This document shows positions 54,996-64,000 of a DNA stretch of 64,000 bases, piece by piece. Within the stretch, counting starts at the first letter, position 1. Each line of letters starts with the position of its first letter. Below the pieces are notes generated by a model, which was given only the letters and a program-made list of their open reading frames with translations, was not told where the DNA came from and ran no database searches. The position numbers and the translations under genes were made by a program. Source of the DNA: Rhodobacter sp. Lineage in GTDB: Bacteria > Pseudomonadota > Alphaproteobacteria > Rhodobacterales > Rhodobacteraceae. The stretch covers positions 95,378 to 159,377 of the forward strand of contig JAIXRW010000005.1 in assembly GCA_027484985.1 (NCBI GenBank), in the 5' to 3' direction.

Positions 54996-55025
54996 TTTTG
55001 ACCCTTCCACAGCAAGCCTTCCGCT

Positions 55026-56030
55026 TCAGGCTGCCCGTGCCGGTTCCGCGAGGCCCGCCATGATCTCGGCGCCGATGCGGAAAGACCGTAGCCTTGCCGC
55101 ATGGTCGTGGATCATGCCGGTCAGCATCACCTCGTCGGGCTTGAAGGTATCGAGCAGCGCCGCCATCTGCCGCCGTACCGTGGCAGGGCTGCCGACAGCG
55201 GAACAGGACAGGGCATGGCCCACCTCGGCCATGGCCTGCGGCGCGACCTCGGACAGGTCGTCACTCGGGCGTGGCAACTTGCCCGGGCGGCCCGACCGCA
55301 GACGGGCAAAGGCAAGGATCTGCGACGATCGCAGAAATTCCGCCTCGGCATCCGTTTCAGCGGCGCAAAGGCCCACGCCCATCATCGCATGGGGCGCATC
55401 GAGCCAGACCGAGGGGCGGAAAGTCGCGCGATAGGTGGCAAGCGCCTCGGCCAGCAGGGCGGGGGCGAAATGGCTGGCAAAGGCATAGGGAAGGCCAAGA
55501 TAGGCCGCCAGTTGTGCGCCGAACAGCGACGAGCCGAGAATCCAGACTGGCACCTTGGTGCCCGTTCCGGGAAAGGCCCGCACCCGCGCCGCTACGGATT
55601 CGTCCGAAAGATAGCCCAGCAGTTCGACGACATCCTGCGGAAATTCCTCGCCCGCCTCCATATGCCGCCGCAAGGCGCGGGCGGTTGCCATATCGGTGCC
55701 CGGCGCGCGGCCCAGCCCGAGGTCGATGCGGCCGGGAAAAAGCGTGGCCAGCGTGCCGAACTGTTCAGCCACCACCAGCGGCGCATGGTTCGGCAACATG
55801 ATGCCCCCCGCGCCGACGCGGATAGTCTTTGTCGCAGCCGCGACATGGCCGATCACAACCGCCGTGGCGGCGCTGGCGATACCCGGCATGTTGTGATGCT
55901 CGGCCAGCCAATAGCGGCGATAGCCCCAGCCTTCGGCATGGCGGGCGAGATCGGCCGTATTGGCCAAAGCATCTGCAGCCGTCTGGCCTTCGGCCACGGG
56001 ACAAAGATCGAGGATGGAAAAAATTTGCAT
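55026..56030 (-). CDS. LLM class flavin-dependent oxidoreductase
   Basis: [111 protein letters not shown]. Confidence 0.9.
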   Translation of the reverse strand: MQIFSILDLCPVAEGQTAADALANTADLARHAEGWGYRRYWLAEHHNMPGIASAATAVVIGHVAAATKTIRVGAGGIMLPNHAPLVVAEQFGTLATLFPGRIDLGLGRAPGTDMATARALRRHMEAGEEFPQDVVELLGYLSDESVAARVRAFPGTGTKVPVWILGSSLFGAQLAAYLGLPYAFASHFAPALLAEALATYRATFRPSVWLDAPHAMMGVGLCAAETDAEAEFLRSSQILAFARLRSGRPGKLPRPSDDLSEVAPQAMAEVGHALSCSAVGSPATVRRQMAALLDTFKPDEVMLTGMIHDHAARLRSFRIGAEIMAGLAEPARAA

Positions 56031-56113
56031 ATTGTCAGTCGAGGGGCGCAGTCTTCTGCGGGCAAGCGATCTGTCTTTACCGAGTGTTAACCCTTTCGCA
56101 TGAAAACGGGCCT

Positions 56114-56359
56114 ATGAACATCTTGGCTCCGCCCCATCACCCCCCCGCCTCGCCCAACGCACCTTGGGTGCGTGCGCTGTTCTCGGCCAAGGCAGTGGCG
56201 CGCGGCGGCATCGTCCGCCGCTCCGTCAGCAGCGTCGAGCGCGAAATCGGCCGCGCCGTGTTTGAAGCCGAAGTGCGCCGCCGCAATTTTCATCTGCTCG
56301 AAATCGGTGACCAAAACATCGTCATCTGCAACACCGGCCACATGCGCCTCGTTTGCTAA
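56114..56359 (+). CDS. Conserved small hypothetical protein (81 aa)
   Basis: MNILAPPHHPPASPNAPWVRALFSAKAVARGGIVRRSVSSVEREIGRAVFEAEVRRRNFHLLEIGDQNIVICNTGHMRLVC. Confidence 0.7.
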   Translation: MNILAPPHHPPASPNAPWVRALFSAKAVARGGIVRRSVSSVEREIGRAVFEAEVRRRNFHLLEIGDQNIVICNTGHMRLVC

Positions 56360-56369
56360 GCCCGCGCCA

Positions 56370-56427
56370 GAAAAATCTTCGTACGAAGATTTTTCGCACC
56401 GAAGATTTTTCGTACGAAAAATCTTCG
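56370..56427. repeat. Double palindrome made of four copies of the 12-mer GAAAAATCTTCG in alternating orientation
   Basis: GAAAAATCTTCGTACGAAGATTTTTC (56370-56395) and CGAAGATTTTTCGTACGAAAAATCTTCG (56400-56427), both perfect palindromes centred on CGTACG. Confidence 0.93.
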
Positions 56428-56460
56428 CGGGTTGTGCGCCCAAAGGACGATGATCCAAGC

Positions 56461-57759
56461 TCATTCGGCCGCGTGGGCCGAAGGGTTATTGGGATGCGTC
56501 GTCCAGTTCGCGTATTCCGTCACCTTGCGGCCGGTGCGCGGATCGACGGCGCCTTGGGGCAGTTCGGTCATGGTGATGCAATTGTCCACCGGGCAGACAT
56601 TGACGCACAGGTTGCAGGCGACGCATTCGTCATCTTTTACCGTGAACACACGATCGGGCGACATGGCGATGGCCTGGTGGCTGGTATCTTCGCAAGCCGC
56701 ATAGCAACGCCCGCAGGAAATGCACAAATCCTGATCGATCACCGCCTTGGTGACATAGTTCAGGTTCAAATCCTGCCATTCCACGAAATTCGGCACGGCG
56801 CGGCCCACCAGTTGGTTCAGGGTCATCGCCTTGTCGTCAAGGTATTGTGACAGGCCCGAGATCATCTCTTCCACGATCTTGAAGCCATAGGTCATGGCCG
56901 CCGTGCAAACCTGCACATTGCCTGCCCCCATGGCAAGGAATTCGGCCGCATCGCGCCAGGTGGTCACGCCGCCGATACCCGAAATCGGCAGGCCTCGGGT
57001 TTCGGCATGGCGGGCTATCTCGCCCACCATGTTCAGCGCGATGGGTTTGACGGCAGGGCCGCAATAGCCGCCATGCGACCCCTGCCCGTCGATCATCGGG
57101 AAGGGCGAGAAATGGTCAAGGTCCACATTGGTTACGGATTTGATCGTGTTGATAAGGCTGACAGCATCAGCGCCGCCGCGTTTGGCTGCCATGGCGGGCG
57201 GCAGGATCGAGGTGACATTGGGCGTCAGCTTCACGATGCAGGGCATCTTGGAATAATGTTTCACCCATGCCGTGACCATTTCGATATATTCCGGCACCTG
57301 CCCCACGGCCGATCCCATGCCGCGTTCGGCCATGCCGTGCGGACAGCCGAAGTTCAGTTCCACCCCGTCGGCACCCGTATCCTCGATCCGGTGCAGGATG
57401 TCTTTCCAGCTTTCCTCGTCGCAGGGGACCATCAGGCTGATGATCATCGCACGGTCGGGATAGTCGCGCTTGACGCGGCGGATTTCGTCAAGGTTCACCT
57501 GCAACGGGCGGTCGGTGATAAGCTCGATGTTGTTCAGCCCCAGCAGGCGGCGGTCGGCGCCCCAGATCGCGCCGTAGCGCGGGCCGGAGACGTTCACGAT
57601 GGGCGGGCCTTCGCTGCCCAACGTTTTCCACACCACACCGCCCCAGCCTGCCTCAAAAGCGCGGCGGACGTTGTATTCCTTGTCGGTCGGCGGGGCCGAG
57701 GCCAGCCAGAATGGGTTGGGCGATTTGATCCCGATGAAATTCGAGGAAAGGTCAGCCAT
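56461..57759 (-). CDS. preA: NAD-dependent dihydropyrimidine dehydrogenase subunit PreA
   Basis: LSSNFIGIKSPNPFWLASAPPTDKEYNVRRAFEAGWGGVVWKTLG; C-terminal 4Fe-4S CISCGRCYAACEDTSHQA and CVACNLCVNVCPVDNCI. Confidence 0.95.
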   Translation of the reverse strand: MADLSSNFIGIKSPNPFWLASAPPTDKEYNVRRAFEAGWGGVVWKTLGSEGPPIVNVSGPRYGAIWGADRRLLGLNNIELITDRPLQVNLDEIRRVKRDYPDRAMIISLMVPCDEESWKDILHRIEDTGADGVELNFGCPHGMAERGMGSAVGQVPEYIEMVTAWVKHYSKMPCIVKLTPNVTSILPPAMAAKRGGADAVSLINTIKSVTNVDLDHFSPFPMIDGQGSHGGYCGPAVKPIALNMVGEIARHAETRGLPISGIGGVTTWRDAAEFLAMGAGNVQVCTAAMTYGFKIVEEMISGLSQYLDDKAMTLNQLVGRAVPNFVEWQDLNLNYVTKAVIDQDLCISCGRCYAACEDTSHQAIAMSPDRVFTVKDDECVACNLCVNVCPVDNCITMTELPQGAVDPRTGRKVTEYANWTTHPNNPSAHAAE

Positions 57760-57831
57760 GAGAGCCTCCATGTTGCAGGGCCGGCGCGGCGCATCCCGCC
57801 CGGTCATTGTTTTGGAATTGCGGCGCGGCGG

Positions 57832-58374
57832 TCAGAACCCGAAGGCCCGCCACAGCCATGCGATGATATCGCCGCCGATCTCGCCCGATTTGGGCACCAG
57901 ATAGGCCCAGAGCAGGCAGCCCGGCAGGTTGACCAGCTGGAACCGCCAGAACCCCACCCGCGTCAGCCCCGCGAACAAAAAGACGATCGCCCGCAGCGGG
58001 CCGAAGAAATGGCCAATGAACACGGCCGGCAGGCCCCAGCGGCGGAAAGCCACGGTGGCGCGGGCCGAAAGGGCGGGGTCGCGGTTCAGCGGCCAAAGGC
58101 CAAGGATCGCCTGCCCGTAATGCCAACCCAGCCACCAGCTTGCCGTCGAGCCGATCATTGCCCCTGCCGCAGCCCCGGCCCAGATCGGCGGAAAGGACAG
58201 CGCCCCCGTGGCGACCGTGGCCCCTACTGCCACCAGAATGGCCGTCGAGGGCACGACGAGCGACAGCAGGGCCAAGGTTTCGGCACAGGCAAAGACCAGC
58301 GCAACCCAGAAAGACCATTCCTGATGCCGTTCGAGAAAGGCAATGACCGCTTCGACCGACATCATACCCCGCAT
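57832..58374 (-). CDS. DedA/SNARE-associated family membrane protein
   Basis: FGPLRAIVFLFAGLTRVGFWRFQLVNLPGCLLWAY; WWLGWHYGQAIL; multi-TM. Confidence 0.82.
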   Translation of the reverse strand: MRGMMSVEAVIAFLERHQEWSFWVALVFACAETLALLSLVVPSTAILVAVGATVATGALSFPPIWAGAAAGAMIGSTASWWLGWHYGQAILGLWPLNRDPALSARATVAFRRWGLPAVFIGHFFGPLRAIVFLFAGLTRVGFWRFQLVNLPGCLLWAYLVPKSGEIGGDIIAWLWRAFGF

Positions 58375-58434
58375 GGCCCGTTCCGCCCCAAGATGGGGAC
58401 GGACCGCGCCGCTGTGAAGGGGGCCGTGCCACGG

Positions 58435-59775
58435 TCAGCCCTTTGCCGCCAAGGCCGCGTGGATGTCTTCGGCCGCGTCGCGCCCCTGCGTCACGGCGGT
58501 CACGGTCAGGTCGTCGCCGCCCGTAGCGCAATCGCCCCCCGCCCAGACGCCCGCCACATTGGTGCGGCCCGCGCCTGTGGTCGCGATCTTGCCGCCCTGC
58601 ACCACCACCCCTTCGGGCGCGCCAAGCAGGGTCTGGCCGATGGCCTTGAACACCTGATCGGCCCTGAGGCGGAAGGTTTCGGGGCGCAAAGTCAGCCCGG
58701 TGGCGGTTTCTTCGGTATAGGCAAATTCGACCTCGGCCACGGCGCCATTGCCATGCACGGCCACGGGGGCGGCGTTGTGGATGATCCGCACGCCTGCGGC
58801 GGTAGCGTGATCCTGTTCATGGCGGCTGGCCGACATCTTGGCCTGTCCGCGGCGATAGACGATGGTGACATTCTCCGCGCCCAGCAGTTTCGACTGCACC
58901 GCCGCATCGACCGCCGTCATACCGCCGCCGATCACCACCACATCGCGCCCGACTGGCACGGCGCCCTTGTCGCCCGCCTGCCGCAGCCCCGCGATGAAAT
59001 CGACCGCGTCCATGACATTGGCCTTATCCTCACCCGCTGCGCGCAGCGCGTTCACGCCCGCAAGGCCAAAGCCAAGAAACACGGCGTCATAATCACGCTG
59101 CAGGTCCGAAAGCTGCATGTCGCGGCCAAGGGTCTTGCCGTTATGGACCGTGATCCCGCCGATCATCAGCAGCCAGTCCACCTCGGCCTGTGCGAAATCG
59201 TTCACGGACTTGTAGCTGGCAATGCCGTATTCGTTCAGCCCGCCCGCCTTGGTACGGGCATCAAAGACATGCACGTCATGACCCTTCATCGCCAGACGGT
59301 GCGCGCAGGACAGGCCCGCAGGCCCCGCCCCCACCACCGCCACGCGGCGCCCAGTGGGGGTGGCGCGGGTAAAGGGATGGATGCCCTTTTCCATCAATGT
59401 GTCGGTGGCAAAGCGTTGCAGGCGCCCGATCTCGACCGGTTTGCCCTCGGCCACCTCGCGCACGCAGACCTCTTCGCACAGCGTTTCAGTCGGGCAGACG
59501 CGGGCGCACATGCCGCCCATGATGTTCTGGGCAAGGATGGTGCGCGCCGCCGCTTCGGGCGTGCCGGTGGCGATCTGGCGGATGAACAGCGGAATGTCGA
59601 TGCTGGTGGGGCAGGCCGTCATGCAGGGCGCGTCATGGCAGAAATAGCAGCGGTCGGCGGCCACCCGCGCCTCGTGCCGGTCAAGCGGCGGGGCTGAATC
59701 GCCGAAATTCTCGGCCAGAACATGGCCGGGCAGACGCGCAGGCACGACGCCGGGGGTCAGCGGGTTGTTCGACAA
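58435..59775 (-). CDS. preT: NAD(P)-dependent oxidoreductase, PreT (dihydropyrimidine dehydrogenase partner)
   Basis: CYFCHDAPCMTACPTSIDIPLFIRQIATG; VAVVGAGPAGLSCAHRLAMKGHDV; VVVIGGGMTAVDAAVQSKLLG. Likely TTG start preceded by GGGAG. Confidence 0.92.
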   Translation of the reverse strand: MSNNPLTPGVVPARLPGHVLAENFGDSAPPLDRHEARVAADRCYFCHDAPCMTACPTSIDIPLFIRQIATGTPEAAARTILAQNIMGGMCARVCPTETLCEEVCVREVAEGKPVEIGRLQRFATDTLMEKGIHPFTRATPTGRRVAVVGAGPAGLSCAHRLAMKGHDVHVFDARTKAGGLNEYGIASYKSVNDFAQAEVDWLLMIGGITVHNGKTLGRDMQLSDLQRDYDAVFLGFGLAGVNALRAAGEDKANVMDAVDFIAGLRQAGDKGAVPVGRDVVVIGGGMTAVDAAVQSKLLGAENVTIVYRRGQAKMSASRHEQDHATAAGVRIIHNAAPVAVHGNGAVAEVEFAYTEETATGLTLRPETFRLRADQVFKAIGQTLLGAPEGVVVQGGKIATTGAGRTNVAGVWAGGDCATGGDDLTVTAVTQGRDAAEDIHAALAAKG

Positions 59776-60037
59776 GGCAAGGCTCCCTGTTTTGCTTTTC
59801 TCGTTTGGGAAAAGCTGGCACAGGCTTTGTTTTTTATCAAACGGTAAAATAACCGGAACGCGGATTTTTCGCGGGTTCTTTCCCCAATACGGTTTGGATG
59901 CCGCAAAAACGGGCAAAGATCGGCGCTTTTCACCCCCGACCGCGTGGCGTATAAGCGCACGAACCCGCGCGGCCCCCGATGGGCGGCCGACAGCACGAGA
60001 CGAGAGATCAATGGCGAAAACGCCAACAGAGGACGGC

Positions 60038-60532
60038 ATGAGCAAACATACCCCCGACGCGGACGTGGCCTTCATCTCGGCATTGGCCGAGCTTTTGAAC
60101 AAGAACGACCTGACCGAGCTTTCGGTGAAGCGCGAATATGGCGAGGATGACAGCCTCGAGGTGCGCGTGGTCAAGCAGGCCAATATCGTGACCACGCAAG
60201 TCGCGGCCCCCGCCCCCGTGGCCTATGCCGCTGCGCCTGCCGCTGCCCACGCCCCAGCCGCCGCTGCGCCCGCCGTGGTGGAAGACCCCGCCCAGCATCC
60301 GGGCGCTGTCACCTCGCCCATGGTGGGCACCTGCTATCTGGCCTCGGAACCCGGGGCCACGCCCTTTGTCACCGTGGGGGCGACCGTGGCCGAAGGGCAG
60401 ACTGTCCTCATCATCGAGGCGATGAAGACCATGAACCAGATCCCCGCCCCCAAGGCAGGCACCGTCAAGCGCATCCTCGTCGAAGACGGCAGCCCCGTCG
60501 AATACGGCGCACCGCTTCTCATCATCGAATAA
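60038..60532 (+). CDS. accB: Acetyl-CoA carboxylase biotin carboxyl carrier protein
   Basis: [27 protein letters not shown]...[42 protein letters not shown]. Start could alternatively be ATG 60011. Confidence 0.93.
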   Translation: MSKHTPDADVAFISALAELLNKNDLTELSVKREYGEDDSLEVRVVKQANIVTTQVAAPAPVAYAAAPAAAHAPAAAAPAVVEDPAQHPGAVTSPMVGTCYLASEPGATPFVTVGATVAEGQTVLIIEAMKTMNQIPAPKAGTVKRILVEDGSPVEYGAPLLIIE

Positions 60533-60543
60533 GGGGCGGGTGC

Positions 60544-61893
60544 ATGTTCGAGAAGATCCTGATCGCCAACCGCGGCGAGATTGCGCTTCGCGTGATCCGC
60601 GCCGCACGGGAAATGGGGATCAAATCGGTCGCCGTCCATTCCACCGCCGATGCCGATGCGATGCATGTGCGCATGGCGGATGAATCCGTCTGCATCGGGC
60701 CGGCCCCATCGACGCAATCCTATCTCAACAAGGCCGCGATCATCTCGGCCTGCGAGATTACGGGCGCACAGGCGGTGCATCCGGGCTATGGCTTCCTGTC
60801 GGAAAACGCCGCCTTCGCGCAGGCGCTGGAAGATCACGGCATCACCTTTATCGGCCCCTCGGCGGAACATATCCGCATCATGGGCGACAAGATCACCGCC
60901 AAGGAAACCGCGGCCGCCCTCGGCATCCCCGTAGTGCCCGGATCGGCGGGCGGCGTGGCCGACTTTGAAACCGCCATCGGCACCGCGGCCGAGATCGGCT
61001 TTCCCGTCATCATCAAGGCCACCGCAGGCGGTGGCGGACGCGGGATGAAGGTCGCCAACAACCCCGAAGAGCTTGAGATCGCCTTCCGCACCGCGCGGTC
61101 GGAAGCCAAGAACGCCTTCGGCAATGACGAAGTCTATATCGAGAAATACCTGCAAAAGCCCCGCCATATCGAGATTCAGGTCTTTGGCGATGGCAAGGGC
61201 AAGGCGGTTCATCTGGGCGAACGCGACTGTTCGCTTCAGCGCCGCCACCAGAAGGTGTTCGAAGAAGCCCCCGGCCCCGCGATCACCCCCAAGATGCGCG
61301 CCGAAATCGGCAAGATCTGCGCCGAGGCCGTGGCCAAAATCAACTATATCGGCGCGGGCACGATCGAATTCCTGTATGAGGACGGCAAGTTCTACTTCAT
61401 CGAGATGAACACCCGCCTTCAGGTCGAACATCCGGTGACCGAAGCCATTTTCGGCGTCGATCTGGTGCGGGAACAGATCCGCGTTGCGGCGGGGCTGCCG
61501 ATGTCGTTCGAACAGTCCGACCTTGAAATCAACGGCCATGCCATCGAGGTGCGGATCAACGCGGAAAAACTGCCGAACTTCGCCCCCTGCCCCGGCAAGG
61601 TGCGGGTGTTCCACGCCCCGGGCGGGCTGGGGGTGCGGATGGATTCGGCGCTGTATGGCGGCTATTCGATCCCGCCCTATTACGACAGCCTGATCGGCAA
61701 GCTGATCGTCCATGGCCGCGACCGGCCCGAAGCACTGGCCCGCCTGAAACGCGCGCTGGGCGAGCTGATCGTGGACGGCATCGACACCACCGTGCCGCTG
61801 TTCCATGCGCTTCTGACCGAACCCGAGGTGCAATCGGGCGAGTACAACATCCACTGGCTGGAAAAATGGCTCGCCCGCCAGTTCGGCGAATGA
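60544..61893 (+). CDS. accC: Acetyl-CoA carboxylase biotin carboxylase subunit
   Basis: [53 protein letters not shown]. Confidence 0.96.
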   Translation: MFEKILIANRGEIALRVIRAAREMGIKSVAVHSTADADAMHVRMADESVCIGPAPSTQSYLNKAAIISACEITGAQAVHPGYGFLSENAAFAQALEDHGITFIGPSAEHIRIMGDKITAKETAAALGIPVVPGSAGGVADFETAIGTAAEIGFPVIIKATAGGGGRGMKVANNPEELEIAFRTARSEAKNAFGNDEVYIEKYLQKPRHIEIQVFGDGKGKAVHLGERDCSLQRRHQKVFEEAPGPAITPKMRAEIGKICAEAVAKINYIGAGTIEFLYEDGKFYFIEMNTRLQVEHPVTEAIFGVDLVREQIRVAAGLPMSFEQSDLEINGHAIEVRINAEKLPNFAPCPGKVRVFHAPGGLGVRMDSALYGGYSIPPYYDSLIGKLIVHGRDRPEALARLKRALGELIVDGIDTTVPLFHALLTEPEVQSGEYNIHWLEKWLARQFGE

Positions 61894-61921
61894 TCTGAAC
61901 GGGGGCGGCCCCGCCCCTTTT

Positions 61922-61987
61922 CCCTTTCACCTTTGCCCAAATACTCCGGGGGGAATCGGGCAAGGCCCGATGGGGGGCTGGCCCCCC
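61922..61987. repeat. Dispersed intergenic repeat with hairpins, between accC and aat
   Basis: CCCTTTCACCTTTGCCCAAATACTCCGGGGGG then TCGGGCAAGGCCCGA and GGGGGGCTGGCCCCCC. Confidence 0.88.
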
Positions 61988-62041
61988 TCCTCTTTCCTGC
62001 GTTTCGGGCCCTTGCGGCCTGACAGAACCATCCGGCCCGCC

Positions 62042-62674
62042 ATGCCCGATCCTTTCATCACGCCCGAGATGCTGTTGCATGGCTATGCCGCGGGCATCTT
62101 TCCCATGGCCGAACGGCGCGACGATCCCGCGATCCACTGGATCGATCCGCGCCAGCGGGGCATCTTGCCGCTGGGGGGCTTTCACATCTCGCGGTCGCTG
62201 CGGCGCACCATTCTGCGCGGGGCGTGGCGGGTGACGGTGGACACGGCCTTTGCCGAAACCGTTGCCGCCTGCGCCGACCGGCCGGAAACCTGGATCAATG
62301 ACCGGATCTTCGCGCTTTATGCCGCCCTGCATGCCCGTGGCCATGCCCATTCGGTCGAGGTGTGGGCGGGCGATGCACTGGTGGGCGGGGTATATGGTGT
62401 CACGCTGGGCGCGGCCTTCTTTGGCGAGTCGATGTTCTCGCGCCGGACCGATGCGTCGAAACTGGCGCTGGCCTATACGGTCCACCGGCTGCGGGCGGGC
62501 GGATTTACCCTGTTCGACACCCAGTTCCTGACGCCGCATCTGGCCAGCCTTGGCGGGCAGGAAATACCGCGCGCGACCTATCGCAAGCGTCTGGCCGATG
62601 CCTTGGCGCGGCAGGCGGTTTTCGCGCCCGAAGGTTACTGTCCGTCACCCTCGGACGTGGCGGGTGCGGTCTGA
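62042..62674 (+). CDS. aat: Leucyl/phenylalanyl-tRNA--protein transferase
   Basis: ITPEMLLHGYAAGIFPMAERRDDPAIHWIDPRQRGILPL; GGVYGVTLGAAFFGESMFSR. Confidence 0.95.
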   Translation: MPDPFITPEMLLHGYAAGIFPMAERRDDPAIHWIDPRQRGILPLGGFHISRSLRRTILRGAWRVTVDTAFAETVAACADRPETWINDRIFALYAALHARGHAHSVEVWAGDALVGGVYGVTLGAAFFGESMFSRRTDASKLALAYTVHRLRAGGFTLFDTQFLTPHLASLGGQEIPRATYRKRLADALARQAVFAPEGYCPSPSDVAGAV

Positions 62675-63072
62675 CCGGCCGGATCGGTGGCCGCATCAGG
62701 GGCAGGCGCAGGGGGCAGGTCCGGCGTAACGCAGCGCAGCACCCAGACATCATAGCGCGGATGGTCCAGCGCCGACAGCGCGGGCGATGACGCCACCATC
62801 CAGCCGTCAAAGACCGGCATGGCGATATTCTGTTCGGTGATGGTCAGATGGGCCTCGGCATCCGAGGCGGGATTGTCGGCGGGATAGCGGCAGGCATCCA
62901 GCCTGATCCGCAGGCGCCCGCTTTCGGCTGCCTGACCAAGCGCAAGTTCGATATCCGCCGTCTCGCCCGTCAACTTGTCGAGCCAGCGCAAAACGCCCGC
63001 ATCGGCATCGGCAAAATCCTGCGCCATGGCGGGCAGCGGCAGGGCAACCAGCAGGGCCGCCCACCAGTTCAC
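62635..63072 (-). CDS. DUF2155 domain-containing protein
   Basis: ADAGVLRWLDKLTGETADIELALGQAAESGRLRIRLDACRYPADNPASDAEAHLTI...PVFDGWMVASSPALSALDHPRYDVWVLRC. Confidence 0.88.
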   Translation of the reverse strand: MNWWAALLVALPLPAMAQDFADADAGVLRWLDKLTGETADIELALGQAAESGRLRIRLDACRYPADNPASDAEAHLTITEQNIAMPVFDGWMVASSPALSALDHPRYDVWVLRCVTPDLPPAPAPDAATDPAGQTAPATSEGDGQ

Positions 63073-63554
63073 GGCGTGGCCCCGCCTGCGGCTGGCGCGG
63101 CGGGTGCCTTGTCACCGCCGCCCGCAAATTTCATCATCAGCGAAATCACCGATACCGCGCCCTGCGTATCTTCGATCTCGTCGCCCGCGGCGTAATTGTC
63201 GGGCGCACCACCCGGAACGAGTTCGACGAAATTCCCGCCCAGCAGGCCTTCGGACGAGACAAGCGCCGCCGAATCGACGGGCAGTTGCACCTTGTCATCC
63301 ACACTGAGGACCGCATCGGCGAAAAAGGTCTGCGGGTTCAGGTCAAGGGCTGTCACCGTGCCGACCTTGACCCCGGCCAAGCGCACATCGGTGCCGACCG
63401 TCACCCCCTCGACCGACCGGAACGAGGCGCGCAGGTCGTAGCGCCCCGTGTCACGGTCTGACAGGCCCGTCACCTGACCGGCGTAGAACAGGAAGCCCAA
63501 GGCAGCGGCCAGAACCGCAGCGCCCGCCGCCACCTCTGCTGTCGAACCTGCCAT
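63069..63554 (-). CDS. mlaD: MlaD family outer membrane lipid asymmetry protein
   Basis: YDLRASFRSVEGVTVGTDVRLAGVKVGTVTALDLNPQTFFADAVLSVDD. Confidence 0.88.
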   Translation of the reverse strand: MAGSTAEVAAGAAVLAAALGFLFYAGQVTGLSDRDTGRYDLRASFRSVEGVTVGTDVRLAGVKVGTVTALDLNPQTFFADAVLSVDDKVQLPVDSAALVSSEGLLGGNFVELVPGGAPDNYAAGDEIEDTQGAVSVISLMMKFAGGGDKAPAAPAAGGATP

Positions 63555-63562
63555 GGTCGGTT

Positions 63563-63937
63563 TCACTCGGGCTGCCACGCCTCGTAATCGCGCCGCGCCA
63601 CCGGATCGGGGCGACGGATCGATCCGGGCGGGGCATAGGCGGCGATTGTGCCGGTCAGGTTTTCCTGATGCGGCAATTCCCACGCCTTGCGCGGCAAGGG
63701 CGCCTTGGTCGGCGGTTCGTCCCAGGTGTGGTGCAGCCAGCCATGCCATTCGGCCGAAACGCGGCTGGCTTCGGATTCGCCATTGTAGATCACCCAGCGG
63801 CGCTTGGCGTCGCGGGTCTGGTAATAGATGTTGCCCTGGCCATCCTCGCCCACCTTCACGCCACGCCGCGCCGTGAAAAGCTGCGTGCCCAGCGTCTGGC
63901 CGTTCCACCAGGTCACAAGCCGCTTGAGGAAATCCAT
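63563..63937 (-). CDS. NADH:ubiquinone oxidoreductase NDUFA12-family protein
   Basis: [76 protein letters not shown]. Confidence 0.92.
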   Translation of the reverse strand: MDFLKRLVTWWNGQTLGTQLFTARRGVKVGEDGQGNIYYQTRDAKRRWVIYNGESEASRVSAEWHGWLHHTWDEPPTKAPLPRKAWELPHQENLTGTIAAYAPPGSIRRPDPVARRDYEAWQPE

Positions 63938-64000
63938 ACTGCCCTCCGAAAACCCTTGCCTCCATATGGCCGAACGGGGCGCAAAGGTCCAGAGCGAAGG

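Noticed and set aside
39188-56427. Repeated palindromes considered as CRISPR repeats
   Set aside because: No regular repeat-spacer structure and no cas genes in the window.
57007-59697. 896-aa + strand ORF spanning antisense of preA, dedA and preT
   Set aside because: No recognisable domain and crosses three well-supported genes; artefact.
60038-63937. accBC-aat-DUF2155-mlaD-NDUFA12 cluster
   Set aside because: A familiar alphaproteobacterial neighbourhood; nothing unusual apart from the dispersed repeat.
1-64000. Search for tRNA/rRNA genes, integrases, transposases, toxin-antitoxin or anti-phage modules
   Set aside because: None recognised; intergenic regions are short and no such protein signatures were seen.

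Overview
The window is a GC-rich alphaproteobacterial chromosome segment. Gene content and synteny look like Rhodobacteraceae. It holds about 67 confident or likely protein genes. I saw no rRNA, tRNA, CRISPR array, phage or transposase. Main blocks, in order: (1) the 3' end of an oligopeptide/dipeptide ABC operon; (2) a thioesterase, a kynureninase-like protein, glycerate 2-kinase, and photolyase plus a DUF2256 microprotein; (3) a GntR-controlled operon: DUF1185, alpha/beta hydrolase, flavin reductase, LLM monooxygenase, aldehyde dehydrogenase; (4) MotA/MotB-like stator genes; (5) a complete rhizobial-type rhamnose locus (rhaID / rhaRSTPQUK); (6) an orphan HWE kinase, then a three-gene operon with two 7TMR-DISM-type kinases and one response regulator; (7) sodB; (8) soxBDAG sarcosine oxidase; (9) ccmI-ruvX-DUF1289; (10) a large reductive pyrimidine-catabolism island (ABC transporter, hydA, hyuC, two RutR-like regulators, preA, preT and accessory genes); (11) accBC-aat-DUF2155-mlaD-NDUFA12. 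The most interesting signals are: (a) the kinase pair at 28438-32219, where one protein appears to have lost the phospho-acceptor His but kept its ATPase motifs, and the next shows the reverse, suggesting an obligate split kinase; (b) a dispersed composite intergenic repeat (ATACTCCGGGGGG-type core plus G6/C6 hairpin) in at least seven places, twice as inverted pairs and once inside a small ORF; (c) two unusual clusters of perfect palindromes (39188-39233 and 56370-56427); (d) a helically phased operator array at the rha divergon; (e) microproteins missed by the ORF track.
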